In this document: positions 33,186 to 40,583 of the stretch, in pieces | Layout: every line of letters begins with the position of its first letter | Position numbering within the stretch: position 1 is the stretch's first letter | IMG/VR virus record: IMGVR_UViG_3300043425_001539 | Location: 174,476-238,475 of that record | Origin: a virus | Length of the DNA stretch: 64,000 bases | Strand: one strand, 5' to 3' | Notes under the pieces: generated by a model | Told to the model about the DNA's origin: nothing | The model's database searches: none | What the model saw: the letters and a program-made list of their open reading frames with translations, nothing else | Translations under genes and position numbers: made by a program

Positions 33186-33665
33186 TTATCGGGCATCAGC
33201 GCCTGTCAAACGGCACACTGCATAATCAACATAATCACCCGGATTAGCTCCTTGTGCCTGACAAAACTCAACCAAGTTGTCAATGTGGTTTTTAATGGCC
33301 CGGTCAAGTCGGTCTTCAGATTCATAAAATCCACGCAGGCGGAACAAGAAAGAATCAAGATATTCAAGGGCATCATCCCGGGTTGGGTCATATGCAATTG
33401 TATGGCTGGTAATATTGCCTGAATCAGCATCGGGTTTTATCAAGCAGCGCATATAAATTTCATCCCGGTCAAACTCCTTGTTCTTAAAGAGACCAATGTG
33501 TATTACCGCGTACAGCGGACTCTCAATCTGAATTTCTTTCCTGTTAAAAGTTTTCTCGTTTTCTTCAAGAACCCGATATTTTTCTTTGCGGTTATTGAGA
33601 AAATCTGTCGTCAGATTAAACAGTTGTTTGATACCTGGGTTGTGTGACAAAGATTTTGCTGGCAT
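33186..33665 (-). CDS. Expanded-family protein (beta domain plus C-terminal helices)
   Basis: 159 residues. Shares with the genes at 33681, 34502, 42275, 52683 and 53670 a layout of an N-terminal helix, a central strand-rich part (IESPLYAVIHIGLF followed by a DEIYM phrase), a YLDSFLFRLRGFYESED helix, and a final helix ending in a GANPGDYVDY-type phrase. No known domain name. Likely a phage-specific regulator or binder. Confidence 0.7.
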   Translation of the reverse strand: MPAKSLSHNPGIKQLFNLTTDFLNNRKEKYRVLEENEKTFNRKEIQIESPLYAVIHIGLFKNKEFDRDEIYMRCLIKPDADSGNITSHTIAYDPTRDDALEYLDSFLFRLRGFYESEDRLDRAIKNHIDNLVEFCQAQGANPGDYVDYAVCRLTGADAR

Positions 33666-33680
33666 AAGACAGTAATAGGT

Positions 33681-34148
33681 TTAGGGCTTTGGGTTAACGG
33701 GTGCAGTGGGATTTGACATTCTTGAGACCACATAGTCAACATAGCGGTTGGGATGAATCCCCAGATGGAGGCAATATCCAATTACATCCTCAATCTTTTC
33801 CCGAATTGTCTGGTCAAGCTGAATCTCTTTTTCCAGGATTTCTCTTGTTTGATACAGGAACCAATCCAATCCATCGGCCACTTGTTGTACCTCGGGATTG
33901 TAAGAGATAGACGAATATTTCAGCGCCTGCGTTTCCGGATGGTTTTTGACCGTGTACTTAACGTAGATTTCATCCATACCTGTGTCTTCATCTTCATTAC
34001 GTCCCAGAGTAACCACCACATGCAGGGGGCTTTCCACCAGAAATTCCACTCGACCGTTTAGAGGTGTCATGGTATAAGTCAAATGGTTTTTCTTGAGCCT
34101 GTCAACGATAACGTTGTGAAGAAACCGAAGTTTAATTGCTGAGTCCAT
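33681..34148 (-). CDS. Expanded-family protein (beta domain plus C-terminal helices)
   Basis: 155 residues from the ATG at 34148; the open frame upstream would overlap the next gene. Core phrases VESPLHVVVTLGRNEDED, DEIYVKYTVKNH and YCLHLGIHPNRYVDYVVSRM match the neighbouring paralog at 33186, so the two arose by duplication. Pro-rich C-terminal tail. Confidence 0.7.
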   Translation of the reverse strand: MDSAIKLRFLHNVIVDRLKKNHLTYTMTPLNGRVEFLVESPLHVVVTLGRNEDEDTGMDEIYVKYTVKNHPETQALKYSSISYNPEVQQVADGLDWFLYQTREILEKEIQLDQTIREKIEDVIGYCLHLGIHPNRYVDYVVSRMSNPTAPVNPKP

Positions 34149-34197
34149 ATGAATGAGAATTGCTGGTGAATAGGTTTTCTGGGGTTGGCTTTTGGAA

Positions 34198-34404
34198 TTA
34201 CAATTTATCGTTTTCCCGATCACAGAATATCCTACATTGGTCGTAGGTACCGCGGTAAATGATTTCGTCGTCTTCAGCTAATTCGTAGTTGATAGCCGAC
34301 TCAACGAAATTGCTGGTGCCGTCAAAGATGACGATCGAATCCCGTTCTTGAGAGCGATTAGAACGATTGGCGGTGGCAGTGGAAATGGAGCGGAGAGTGC
34401 GCAT
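34198..34404 (-). CDS. Small hypothetical protein with own promoter cassette
   Basis: 68 residues from the ATG at 34404: a basic Ser/Arg-rich start (MRTLRSISTATANRSNRSQE) and an acidic second half (YELAEDDEIIYRGTYDQCRI). The longer frame upstream is only the promoter read through. Confidence 0.6.
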   Translation of the reverse strand: MRTLRSISTATANRSNRSQERDSIVIFDGTSNFVESAINYELAEDDEIIYRGTYDQCRIFCDRENDKL

Positions 34405-34430
34405 AGGATGGTGATTGGTGAACGTGATTG

Positions 34431-34514
34431 GTTGTTTATTAATTATATACAAATATACAAACTTTTCGCGACCTGGCAAAACTATTTCACAACTTTTTTT
34501 GTTAACAAAGTGTT
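34431..34514 (-). promoter_or_regulatory. Promoter cassette copy (-7 box 34450-34457)
   Basis: TATATTTG with TTTG 19 nt upstream (in TTTTGCCAGGTCGCG). The stop codon of the preceding gene (34502-34504) lies inside the cassette's TTAACA element. Confidence 0.85.
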
Positions 34515-34975
34515 AATCCCGTATCGCGTTTAATTCTGCCAGCCAAATAAGAGACAAAAACTTCTGGGTTGATGTCATGTTGCAAACAAAAGGTAATTAC
34601 TTCATAAACCTGGCTTCGAAGAATTTCCTCCAGTGCTGCTTCTTGCAGTTCCTCTTGTTGTACGCGGTTCAAAAAAGCTGTTATTTCATGAGCAGTCTCT
34701 TCGGGAGTGGGGTTAAATGAAGTGGAAGAATACAGCTTTTGCTCAATATCAGAATAAGGCAACCGGGTTGTGATGCTATACTTAGTGTAGAACTCATAGA
34801 GTTCATCAGTGTCTTTACTGTCGTTTGTGAAACGGCCAAGTTCAATAACAACATGTAGACGGCTGTGAACAGTAAATTCTTTGTGGTCAAAGCAATGGTC
34901 AAAGCTGTATTCTGTTCCGTTTGCTTCAAGCTGGTTAACGATTGCGTTGTAGAGTGATTGGAATTTGTCGGTCAT
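34502..34975 (-). CDS. Expanded-family protein (beta domain plus C-terminal helices)
   Basis: 157 residues from the ATG at 34975. RLHVVIELGRFTND, DELYEFYTKYSI and FCLQHDINPEVFVSYLAGRI follow the family layout seen at 33186 and 33681. Preceded by its own promoter cassette, unlike those two. Confidence 0.7.
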   Translation of the reverse strand: MTDKFQSLYNAIVNQLEANGTEYSFDHCFDHKEFTVHSRLHVVIELGRFTNDSKDTDELYEFYTKYSITTRLPYSDIEQKLYSSTSFNPTPEETAHEITAFLNRVQQEELQEAALEEILRSQVYEVITFCLQHDINPEVFVSYLAGRIKRDTGLTLC

Positions 34976-34983
34976 GTTGTTGC

Positions 34984-35072
34984 GTTGTTTTAATTTATAT
35001 ACAAATATACATACTTTTTGCGAACTGGCAAAATTTTTGGGCAACTTTTTTTGTTAATGAATTGTTAACAAG
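34984..35072 (-). promoter_or_regulatory. Promoter cassette copy (-7 box 35002-35009)
   Basis: TATATTTG with TTTG at 35029-35032 (19-nt spacer); the double TTAACA element overlaps the stop codon of the upstream gene (35065-35067). Confidence 0.85.
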
Positions 35073-35346
35073 GAGCGCCCACAATGTTGATTTCTCTGAC
35101 CTGTGCAACCTCCATAAAACCGTTGTTGATGTCAACATACCAGGTCCAAGTATTTTTAGTAGGCAAGTGTTCCTGGAACATACCTGCAGGCTCATCAGTT
35201 TCTGCAGCCATTTCGGCACATTCACGGGCATATTCCTTGGCCCGATTAAACGCTGCTTCCTGGTCTACATAAGTATTCAAGAGAGAGTAAGAGGTACCAG
35301 CGGTATACTCCTCGCACATAAAAACCTGGTATGCTTTAAATTCCAT
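35065..35346 (-). CDS. Hypothetical protein with own promoter cassette
   Basis: 93 residues from the ATG at 35346. MEFKAYQVFMCEEYTAGTSY is followed by an Ala/Glu-rich helix and a beta segment (TKNTWTWYVDINNGFMEVAQ). No domain recognised. Confidence 0.65.
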   Translation of the reverse strand: MEFKAYQVFMCEEYTAGTSYSLLNTYVDQEAAFNRAKEYARECAEMAAETDEPAGMFQEHLPTKNTWTWYVDINNGFMEVAQVREINIVGAPC

Positions 35347-35349
35347 GAT

Positions 35350-35443
35350 CGGTTGTTTTTTAATTATATACAAATATACATACTTTTTGCAACCTGGCAA
35401 AATTTTTGGGCAACTTTTTTTCTCAAAAAGTGTTAAAATTTTC
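35350..35443 (-). promoter_or_regulatory. Promoter cassette copy (-7 box 35371-35378)
   Basis: TATATTTG with a TTTG in TTTTGCCAGGTTGC 19 nt upstream, followed by the AAAAAGTTGCCC block and a TTAACACTTTTTGAG edge. Confidence 0.85.
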
Positions 35444-35449
35444 GCCTTA

Positions 35450-35907
35450 TCATCTTTGCAATTCAAGAATTATTGCTTCGCGGGCCCTCTCTATTTCCTC
35501 AATTTTTTCGTTCAGCTTGGCTAATTCTTTTAATAGTAAAGTTTTGGCGTAATTAACTCCTCCTTCAGCGGCGGGATTCAGTATGACATATTCATTTCCG
35601 GGTTGTATGATGTCCAAGAAATCCGTCTCGCGGCTAAGATGTTGCAGGTGTTCATCGAAAATGAGGTGGTCTCCCATAAAAGGAGTGCGCTCTATAAGAG
35701 AGTTTTGCCAACCGTTGTGATCAAACGGATGTCCCAAATGATAGGCGGTAGGTTTACCCAAATGATAGGCGGCTGAGCTTGACTGCCAGGCACCTGCGCG
35801 TAAACGGGGTTTGGTAATAAAGGCATACGCATGCCCATTTGAGTCAATGGCGGCATAATTGTAACCCACGGGTATCATTTCAATTTCCAGAGTTTTCATA
35901 GAGGACA
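35450..35907 (-). CDS. AVDxNG-module protein
   Basis: 152 residues from the ATG at 35907. The N-terminal IEMIPVGYNYAAIDSNGHAYAF matches the module found twice in 4365-5036 and once at 55615. The C-terminus is a coiled-coil helix (ELAKLNEKIEEIERAREAII), similar to the end of the 55615 protein. An HLGxP-type phrase is repeated (AYHLGKPTAYHLGHP). Confidence 0.7.
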
Positions 35908-35993
35908 TAATAAATAAATTGTTGGTTGATATACAAATAAAAAAACAAACGCTTGAGAAAGTGAAATATAAGGACATCTTTGCCGCCAAAGTT

Positions 35994-36185
35994 TTAAATT
36001 TCCTGGTAATCTTCCCGAATTATGCGTTCAAGACGAGCAACTCGCTCTTTAAGAAATTCACGCCGCCTGTGCATTTCATGCCGGGCATCAATGTCATCGG
36101 TTTCAAGCATTTGTTCGGCAATGTAGTCAATGTTTTCCTGTAGTTGCCTCCGGGTTAATTGTAGCTGTTCAAGAGTTTGATTCAT
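35994..36185 (-). CDS. Small coiled-coil protein, paralog of 36413-36715
   Basis: 63 residues from the ATG at 36185 (MNQTLEQLQLTRRQLQENID). Almost entirely helical with a charged heptad pattern. The layout matches the last 67 residues of the 36413 protein, so the two probably descend from one duplicated gene. Confidence 0.65.
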   Translation of the reverse strand: MNQTLEQLQLTRRQLQENIDYIAEQMLETDDIDARHEMHRRREFLKERVARLERIIREDYQEI

Positions 36186-36190
36186 AGTTT

Positions 36191-36406
36191 TTATTGTGCA
36201 AATGTGAGTTGACGTAAATTGTGAAAATGGTATTCCTCGATTTGTTTGGTAAAATAATTCCTGAGGGCTGATGTTAGTCTTGCCCATTTGACTGTCTCTT
36301 GATTCTTAAATACTCCTGCTAAATAATCAGCGGTGTGTACATAGTCCTCAGCCCGAAAATAATCAAGTAAGTCTTGAACCCGGATATAAGTAATAGAATC
36401 CTTCAT
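36191..36406 (-). CDS. Small hypothetical protein
   Basis: 71 residues, helix-rich (YIRVQDLLDYFRAEDYVHTA, then KWARLTSALRNYFTKQIEEY). Sits between the two coiled-coil paralogs with gaps of 5-6 bp, so the three form one small operon. Confidence 0.6.
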   Translation of the reverse strand: MKDSITYIRVQDLLDYFRAEDYVHTADYLAGVFKNQETVKWARLTSALRNYFTKQIEEYHFHNLRQLTFAQ

Positions 36407-36412
36407 ATAAAA

Positions 36413-36715
36413 TTATTGTTTGACTTGTGGAAACAACTCAGCCTTGACCGTGTCTTCAATCTCTGCAATCCGCGTAAGCAAATCATTTTGCTGTTTACGG
36501 ATGTCATTGATTCGTTCGTCTGATTGGGTAAAGTGAAGTTGTTCCTCCAAATAGCCAACCATAAACAAGAGTGACTGTTTTTCAATTGTCAATTGCTTGA
36601 GAGTGGTGTCTTCCATAAATTTTTGTTCTGCTCTCGCTCCATAAACCGAATTTTCTAAAATTCGGTATAAAGTTTGATGGGATTTTTCTTTTGATGCCGG
36701 GCTTAATTTTGACAT
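36413..36715 (-). CDS. Small coiled-coil protein
   Basis: 100 residues; an internal Met (position 34, start 36616) would give a 67-residue form aligned end to end with the 35994 paralog. Helical and charged (QSDERINDIRKQQNDLLTRI). First gene downstream of the structured RNA region. Confidence 0.6.
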   Translation of the reverse strand: MSKLSPASKEKSHQTLYRILENSVYGARAEQKFMEDTTLKQLTIEKQSLLFMVGYLEEQLHFTQSDERINDIRKQQNDLLTRIAEIEDTVKAELFPQVKQ

Positions 36716-36829
36716 AGTTAAAGTTTTTTTAAAATTAAGAAGCTTATACTACATTCGAAGGATACGAGACTTAGCTTCTTTCTTTGCTTTGGGCTTTCGG
36801 CCGACTTGCAATTCAAGTTTTTATCCACT

Positions 36830-36962
36830 GGCGGTCAGGACAGGAGTCGAACCTGTATGAAGATAAGTAACTTCTTCAATCCCGTGCTTTATTCTCCGCT
36901 CAACTACCTCGCGGGTTAGATTCACTTACACGTTATTTTCGGATGCCAATTCCGTCACCTGA
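36830..36962 (-). tRNA. Oversized tRNA-like gene A (133 nt), CCA encoded
   Basis: The acceptor GGTCAGG/CCTGACC, discriminator G and an encoded CCA (to 36827) are intact, as is the T-arm ACAGG-TTCGACT-CCTGT. A D-arm-like CGGAATTGGCATCCG follows the acceptor. The anticodon and variable region is ~80 nt instead of ~20-35 and includes hairpin GAAGA/TCTTC (36857-36875). I cannot identify an anticodon. It may be an intron-bearing or degenerate tRNA, or a tRNA-mimicking RNA. Confidence 0.6.
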
Positions 36963-36969
36963 CCTTGAT

Positions 36970-37065
36970 TGTGGAACACTGGGATTCGAACCCACACGGT
37001 ACCTGTATAAATTTGCCGGCAATTCATACAGGCCAACCCAGTTGTTTTAAACCACACTGTGTCCC
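36970..37065 (-). tRNA. Aberrant tRNA-like gene C (96 nt)
   Basis: Acceptor GGGACAC/GTGTTCC and a T-loop GGTTCGAATCC are present. The middle holds TTTAAAA, which could be a UAA anticodon loop, and a 12-bp hairpin CCTGTATGAATT/AATTTATACAGG in place of a normal variable arm. A canonical D-arm is not visible. 8 bp upstream of gene A. Confidence 0.5.
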
Positions 37066-37078
37066 GTTTTTTAATTGT

Positions 37079-37211
37079 GATCAGGCCAGGGTCAAACTGT
37101 ATGTGACGCTCTTAGGGCTTAAGCGAGTCCCAGCCATAGGGTTAACACATGCCTCGGTCAATTCCGATTTTTGTATCTTCACTAGCAGTTGAATCAACCC
37201 TGGTCCTGATC
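37079..37211 (-). ncRNA. Candidate structured RNA closed by a long helix
   Basis: The ends pair as GATCAGG/CCTGATC plus CCAGGGT/ACCCTGG plus AACTG/CAGTT with one bulge and one internal loop. Inside is a hairpin GACTCGCTT/AAGAGCGTC. No ORF. Length equals tRNA-like gene A (133 nt) and the closing sequence is similar (GATCAGG versus GGTCAGG), but no T-loop is seen. Confidence 0.5.
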
Positions 37212-37220
37212 GGTGGTTAA

Positions 37221-37302
37221 CAACGGTACGCGCGCCGTTGATTTTCAAAAACTCCGTGCGCCGTGGGAAATCCTTGTGTATCCTGATCCAGGAGGATTTC
37301 CC
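37221..37302 (-). other. Two strong hairpins in non-coding region
   Basis: CAACGG/CCGTTG with an 8-nt loop (37221-37240) and GGGAAATCCT/AGGATTTCCC (10 bp, 37265-37302) enclosing TCCTG/CAGGA. They lie between the 54-residue ORF and the 37079-37211 RNA candidate and have no coding explanation. They may belong to the same processed transcript. Confidence 0.45.
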
Positions 37303-37381
37303 AGCGGTACTCGGGAAAGCAAGATTTATGTCGAGTCAACATTTCATCAGCGGATTCTTTGGTTAAACCAGCTGTGTGGAT

Positions 37382-37546
37382 TTACCCATTCTTAATTAGG
37401 GAATAAGATGGCGCTTTTTCTAAAGTAGCTTCCTGTCCTGGACCTTGAAACCAAGCCTGGCTTGTCAACCAAGCTTGGTATGATTTAGGTGTGGACAAGA
37501 ATGACTGCCCGCGGAATTTGCCAAATTTGAGAATGAAATCTTGCAT
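37382..37546 (-). CDS. Small DUF3820-like protein
   Basis: 54 residues (MQDFILKFGKFRGQSFLSTP KSYQAW...). The FGKFRGQxxxxxPxSYxxWL pattern matches the short DUF3820 motif (FGKYKG..PxSYLxWL) found in small bacterial and phage proteins, sometimes attached to exonucleases. Not long enough for most gene callers. It has no promoter cassette of its own and is followed by ~315 bp of structured non-coding sequence. Confidence 0.7.
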   Translation of the reverse strand: MQDFILKFGKFRGQSFLSTPKSYQAWLTSQAWFQGPGQEATLEKAPSYSLIKNG

Positions 37547-37561
37547 AGTATAAATTATTTA

Positions 37562-37837
37562 TTAATATTGACACTCAACCTGGTACAAACGTTGTCCGTC
37601 AACCTTGACCAAGCGCCATGGGTTTTGCTTTGTAAACTTGTAAAAGTAGCCAGTTAAATCAGTAATGGAACCTACGTAATAGCCACGGTGCTTGCGCCAG
37701 TCATATTCACTCAAGTCCTTGATTTCTCCGTTAACCAAGAGTACTTCCTTCACAATGTCAGTGTAAGTAAATTCTTGATTGCCAAAGCGCAACATAAGTC
37801 CTTGCATTACCCGGGATTTAACGTTTTTGTTTTTCAT
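37562..37837 (-). CDS. EYDWRxHRGYY-family protein 1
   Basis: 91 residues. FTYTDIVKEVLLVNGEIKDL, EYDWRKHRGYYVGSI and FTKQNPWRLVKVDG are shared with the proteins at 41122 and 54176. N-terminal helices followed by a beta part resemble a winged-helix layout, so DNA binding is possible. Own promoter cassette. Confidence 0.72.
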   Translation of the reverse strand: MKNKNVKSRVMQGLMLRFGNQEFTYTDIVKEVLLVNGEIKDLSEYDWRKHRGYYVGSITDLTGYFYKFTKQNPWRLVKVDGQRLYQVECQY

Positions 37838-37844
37838 AATTGTT

Positions 37845-37922
37845 GTTGTTTTTAATTTATATACAAATATACAACTATTAGTTGACTAAAAAAAATTTTT
37901 GGGCAACTTTTTTTTATTTTTT
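37845..37922 (-). promoter_or_regulatory. Promoter cassette copy (-7 box 37864-37871)
   Basis: TATATTTG plus the AAAGTTGCCCAAAAATTTT block. The upstream edge merges with the end of the next gene and lacks a TTAACA element. Confidence 0.75.
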
Positions 37923-38192
37923 TTAAAAAAAGTCTATCGGGTCACAGCCAGGAATAAATTGGTCAATGAAAATAGCAAAGTTGTTGTTGTAGCCTTCAGC
38001 AAATGACATGTCACTTTTGGCAACACCCATTTTAACTAGTTTGGCAATTGCCGCTTGGCGCTTCTTGTCGGTGTCAAACATAAAAACCATTTGCTCGATA
38101 GCGTCAATGTAGTCGGTGTCCACGCGTTTTTCTATGCAGTTAAAATGGCTGGCAGGAAGTTGGGCAAGTGTTTTAAAAAGCTTGGTTGTCAT
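37923..38192 (-). CDS. Hypothetical protein with own promoter cassette
   Basis: 89 residues: MTTKLFKTLAQLPASHFNCI, then YIDAIEQMVFMFDTDKKRQA and a C-terminal FAIFIDQFIPGCDPIDFF. Mixed alpha/beta, no domain recognised. Confidence 0.65.
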   Translation of the reverse strand: MTTKLFKTLAQLPASHFNCIEKRVDTDYIDAIEQMVFMFDTDKKRQAAIAKLVKMGVAKSDMSFAEGYNNNFAIFIDQFIPGCDPIDFF

Positions 38193-38199
38193 AATTGTT

Positions 38200-38290
38200 G
38201 TTGTTTTTTAATTATATACAAATATACATACTTTTTACAAGCTGGCAAAATTTTTTCACAACTTTTTTTCTCCAAAAGTGTTAAAATTTT
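38200..38290 (-). promoter_or_regulatory. Promoter cassette copy (-7 box 38219-38226)
   Basis: TATATTTG with TTTG in TTTTGCCAGCTTG at the 19-nt spacing; TTAACACTTTTGGAG edge at 38270-38285. Confidence 0.85.
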
Positions 38291-38444
38291 CTGAGACAAG
38301 AGATAAGAGATAAAAGAGATAATTAAAAGGGTCCTTCGTTGGTACTCATCGTTATCGGCCGATTCGAGTTTTCCCCATTCTTGTTTTATTAAAGTGTACT
38401 TCCCTACTGGACATTTGAAGTCAACACATTTTAATTTATTATTG

Positions 38445-38516
38445 CGGACTATGTAGGATTTGAACCTACGACCTCTGAATTAAAAGTTCAGGCTCTACCT
38501 GCTGAGCTAATAGTCC
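38445..38516 (-). tRNA. tRNA-Lys(TTT)
   Basis: Acceptor GGACTAT/ATAGTCC, D-arm GCTCAGCAGGTAGAGC, anticodon stem CTGAA/TTCAG with loop CTTTTAA (TTT), T-loop TTCAAAT. Discriminator G; CCA is not encoded. Confidence 0.95.
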
Positions 38517-38526
38517 TGTTTTATTT

Positions 38527-38775
38527 TTAAGAAAATTCAGCAATGTCAACAAAAATAGAATTGCCAAAACTATTAGGACAAATGGTACAAATAAAAGAGT
38601 CCGTTGAGTTTGACACTTGCAACACTTCACATGCTGAATCGTATGATGTCATATTAAAAATTGAAAAACCAGCTGATTTAAGTTTATTAAAATCCAAACT
38701 TGATGAATCTCCTGCTGTGTTAATAAATTGAGACTCAAACTTCATAATCTTTTCGACTTTTTCTAAATGCTTCAT
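38527..38775 (-). CDS. Hypothetical protein
   Basis: 82 residues: helical start MKHLEKVEKIMKFESQFINT, then a Ser/Cys-containing second half (SACEVLQVSNSTDSFICTIC). The start is vaguely like the internal-protein leader but without an LxE site. Upstream of tRNA-Lys. Confidence 0.55.
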   Translation of the reverse strand: MKHLEKVEKIMKFESQFINTAGDSSSLDFNKLKSAGFSIFNMTSYDSACEVLQVSNSTDSFICTICPNSFGNSIFVDIAEFS

Positions 38776-38799
38776 ATTATAAATTATTTAATTTGTGAA

Positions 38800-39075
38800 T
38801 TAGTTTTTTAAATAAATGTTATTAATTAATACGTTCCAAAAAATAATCATTTGTGAAAAAGCAATACATCCATATATGTATGCAACAAAATATTCATTCT
38901 TGTCTATTGCTTTAATTGTTAAAAAAATAAAAGCGCCTGTTAAAAAAAGAGTAAATATTGCTAATGCAATGTTAATACATAAAGATTGTAAAGCTTCGTC
39001 AAGATTAAATGTAACCAAAATGCTGGGTATTAAAATGATAGCTATAATAGACAAGGTCTTAATAATTGCCTTCAT
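38800..39075 (-). CDS. Small membrane protein with about three transmembrane segments
   Basis: 91 residues: hydrophobic stretches at about 6-22, 31-55 and 66-86. Few charges apart from the IKAIDKNEY loop. It is expressed from its own promoter cassette in a region of presumed early genes, so it may modify the host membrane. Confidence 0.7.
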   Translation of the reverse strand: MKAIIKTLSIIAIILIPSILVTFNLDEALQSLCINIALAIFTLFLTGAFIFLTIKAIDKNEYFVAYIYGCIAFSQMIIFWNVLINNIYLKN

Positions 39076-39104
39076 ATTTTAAATATTTAATTTGTGAATT
39101 AGTT

Positions 39105-39198
39105 TTTTAAATTAATTGATATACAAATATACAACTAATAGTTGACACTGCAAAATTTTTGGGTAACTTTTTTTCTCAAAAAGTGTTAAAATTTTTGG
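39105..39198 (-). promoter_or_regulatory. Promoter cassette copy (-7 box 39124-39131)
   Basis: TATATTTG, AAAAGTTACCC block and TTAACACTTTTTGAG edge; the -33 position is TTTTG(C) within CAAAATTTTTGCAGTG, slightly shifted. Confidence 0.75.
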
Positions 39199-39216
39199 GA
39201 AGATATTGCCGGCCTA

Positions 39217-39474
39217 TTACAAGTAAACGCACCTGTTTACAAGCATAGTTGCTAATTCTTCAGCACTGCCGAAAGCATCCTGTTCATATACCTCAGCTGT
39301 TCCATCCGCGGTTTTAATATTGTAGCAAATGGTTATATTGTTTTGCCCTTCGTCGTTGATGCGGATTCTTGTTATCAACCCTTCATAAATTTTACCTTCA
39401 TTAAGAATGGCGAAAATAAAGTCCCCAACATTTCGTGGAAGCTCAATGGTTCTGGTGCTTTTAACGTTTTCCAT
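39217..39474 (-). CDS. LPRNVGDFIF-family protein, copy 1
   Basis: 85 residues. IELPRNVGDFIFAILNEGKI, GLITRIRINDEGQNNITICY and KTADGTAEVYEQDAFGSAEE are almost the same as in the next gene (39603). Predicted beta-rich. A recent tandem duplication including the promoter cassette. Confidence 0.72.
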   Translation of the reverse strand: MENVKSTRTIELPRNVGDFIFAILNEGKIYEGLITRIRINDEGQNNITICYNIKTADGTAEVYEQDAFGSAEELATMLVNRCVYL

Positions 39475-39483
39475 AAATAAGTT

Positions 39484-39572
39484 GTTTAAAAATTATTGAT
39501 ATACAAATATACAACTAATAGTCGAGAGTAACAAACTTTTGGGCAACTTTTTTTGTTAATAAATTGTTAAAA
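39484..39572 (-). promoter_or_regulatory. Promoter cassette copy (-7 box 39504-39511)
   Basis: TATATTTG with the AAAAGTTGCCC block and a TTAACAATTTATTAACA edge; drives the 39217 gene. The -33 region reads TTTGTTACTC. Confidence 0.78.
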
Positions 39573-39602
39573 TTTCTGAGAAGTTATTGCTGATTGTTTA
39601 CT

Positions 39603-39833
39603 TTAAGTAAACACAAGCGTAGCCGCTAATTCTACAATACTGCCAAAGGCATCCTGTTCATATACCTCAGCTGTTCCATCCGCGGTTTTAATATCATAGC
39701 AAATGGTTATATTGTTTTGGTCTTCATTGTTGACACGGATTCTTGTTATCAAACCCTCGCAAATTTTGCCGTCATTGAGGACGGTGAAAATAAAGTCCCC
39801 AACATTGCGCGGAAGCTTAGTGGTATTTTCCAT
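39603..39833 (-). CDS. LPRNVGDFIF-family protein, copy 2
   Basis: 76 residues, roughly 75-80% identical by eye to the 39217 protein, with a shorter N-terminus (MENTTKLPRNVGDFIF) and a different C-terminal tail. No cassette upstream; only 4 bp separate it from the 39838 gene, so it relies on upstream transcription. Confidence 0.72.
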   Translation of the reverse strand: MENTTKLPRNVGDFIFTVLNDGKICEGLITRIRVNNEDQNNITICYDIKTADGTAEVYEQDAFGSIVELAATLVFT

Positions 39834-39837
39834 TTTA

Positions 39838-40038
39838 TTATTCTTTTAAATTAGTTAAGTAAATTGCTTTTGGGTTATATGTTGATTCAATAATTTCTGA
39901 ATTGCAATGTCCAAGTTTGGTGCTCATCACTTGCCGATAATGCATTGCTTCATCAAGGCTTGAAAATATCCTGACCGAATTGTGGTCGATATCAGCGCTA
40001 TCGCTGAAATAGGGTATGTAAATATAAACTTGTTCCAC
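39838..40038 (-). CDS. Small hypothetical protein with GTG start
   Basis: 66 residues. VYIYIPYFSDSADIDHNSVR and FSSLDEAMHYRQVMS parallel the 57-residue protein at 40398 (TIFTYIPFMYGGDIDPNRV, FFTRAEAEAYQEVTN). No upstream ATG exists in frame; GTG at 40036-40038 is the apparent start. Confidence 0.6.
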   Translation of the reverse strand: MEQVYIYIPYFSDSADIDHNSVRIFSSLDEAMHYRQVMSTKLGHCNSEIIESTYNPKAIYLTNLKE

Positions 40039-40057
40039 TTATAAAGAGTTTAAGAGT

Positions 40058-40291
40058 TTAAGAGTAATTGTTTTTAATTTTTAGGTAAGCATCAATCTTA
40101 TTTACAAGATTGTGTGCATCCTCTTCAGTAAGAGAACCTATTGCTTTAAGTTGTTTGATAACACAAAGCAAATCATATTCAGATTTTTGCAATGTGATTT
40201 CTTGTGAATTGTCATCAATTGTTACAGTTAAAAGTCCTTTCTCTTGATCTTCATCAACGAGCCTTATTTTACTATTAAAATTTTTCAACAT
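40058..40291 (-). CDS. Small hypothetical protein
   Basis: 77 residues (MLKNFNSKIRLVDEDQEKGL, LTVTIDDNSQEITLQKSEYD, then helices). A strand-rich N-terminal half and two C-terminal helices. Downstream spacer contains the purine-rich tandem aagagtttaagagttt. Confidence 0.6.
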   Translation of the reverse strand: MLKNFNSKIRLVDEDQEKGLLTVTIDDNSQEITLQKSEYDLLCVIKQLKAIGSLTEEDAHNLVNKIDAYLKIKNNYS

Positions 40292-40397
40292 AAATAATAT
40301 ATTATTTTGTTTAAGACTAATTAGTTTAACCTCCTATTCTAGATGTGCCTCTAACGGACTTTTATTTTTAGGCAAATAATATTACAATGAATAATCT

Positions 40398-40571
40398 TTA
40401 GTAATCAATTAATGTATTCTCGATGATTTCCCATTTTTGATATCCATACTTGCGGTTTGTCACCTCCTGATATGCTTCAGCTTCAGCCCGAGTAAAAAAA
40501 CTACAAACGCGGTTGGGGTCAATGTCACCGCCATACATAAACGGAATGTAAGTAAAGATGGTCTTAATCAT
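40398..40571 (-). CDS. Small hypothetical protein, paralog of 39838-40038
   Basis: 57 residues: MIKTIFTYIPFMYGGDIDPN, RVCSFFTRAEAEAYQEVTNR, KYGYQKWEIIENTLIDY. The YIPxxxxxDIDxNxVxxF and AxxYxxV pattern matches the 39838 protein. Function unknown. Confidence 0.65.
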   Translation of the reverse strand: MIKTIFTYIPFMYGGDIDPNRVCSFFTRAEAEAYQEVTNRKYGYQKWEIIENTLIDY

Positions 40572-40583
40572 GGTTAGAGAGAT

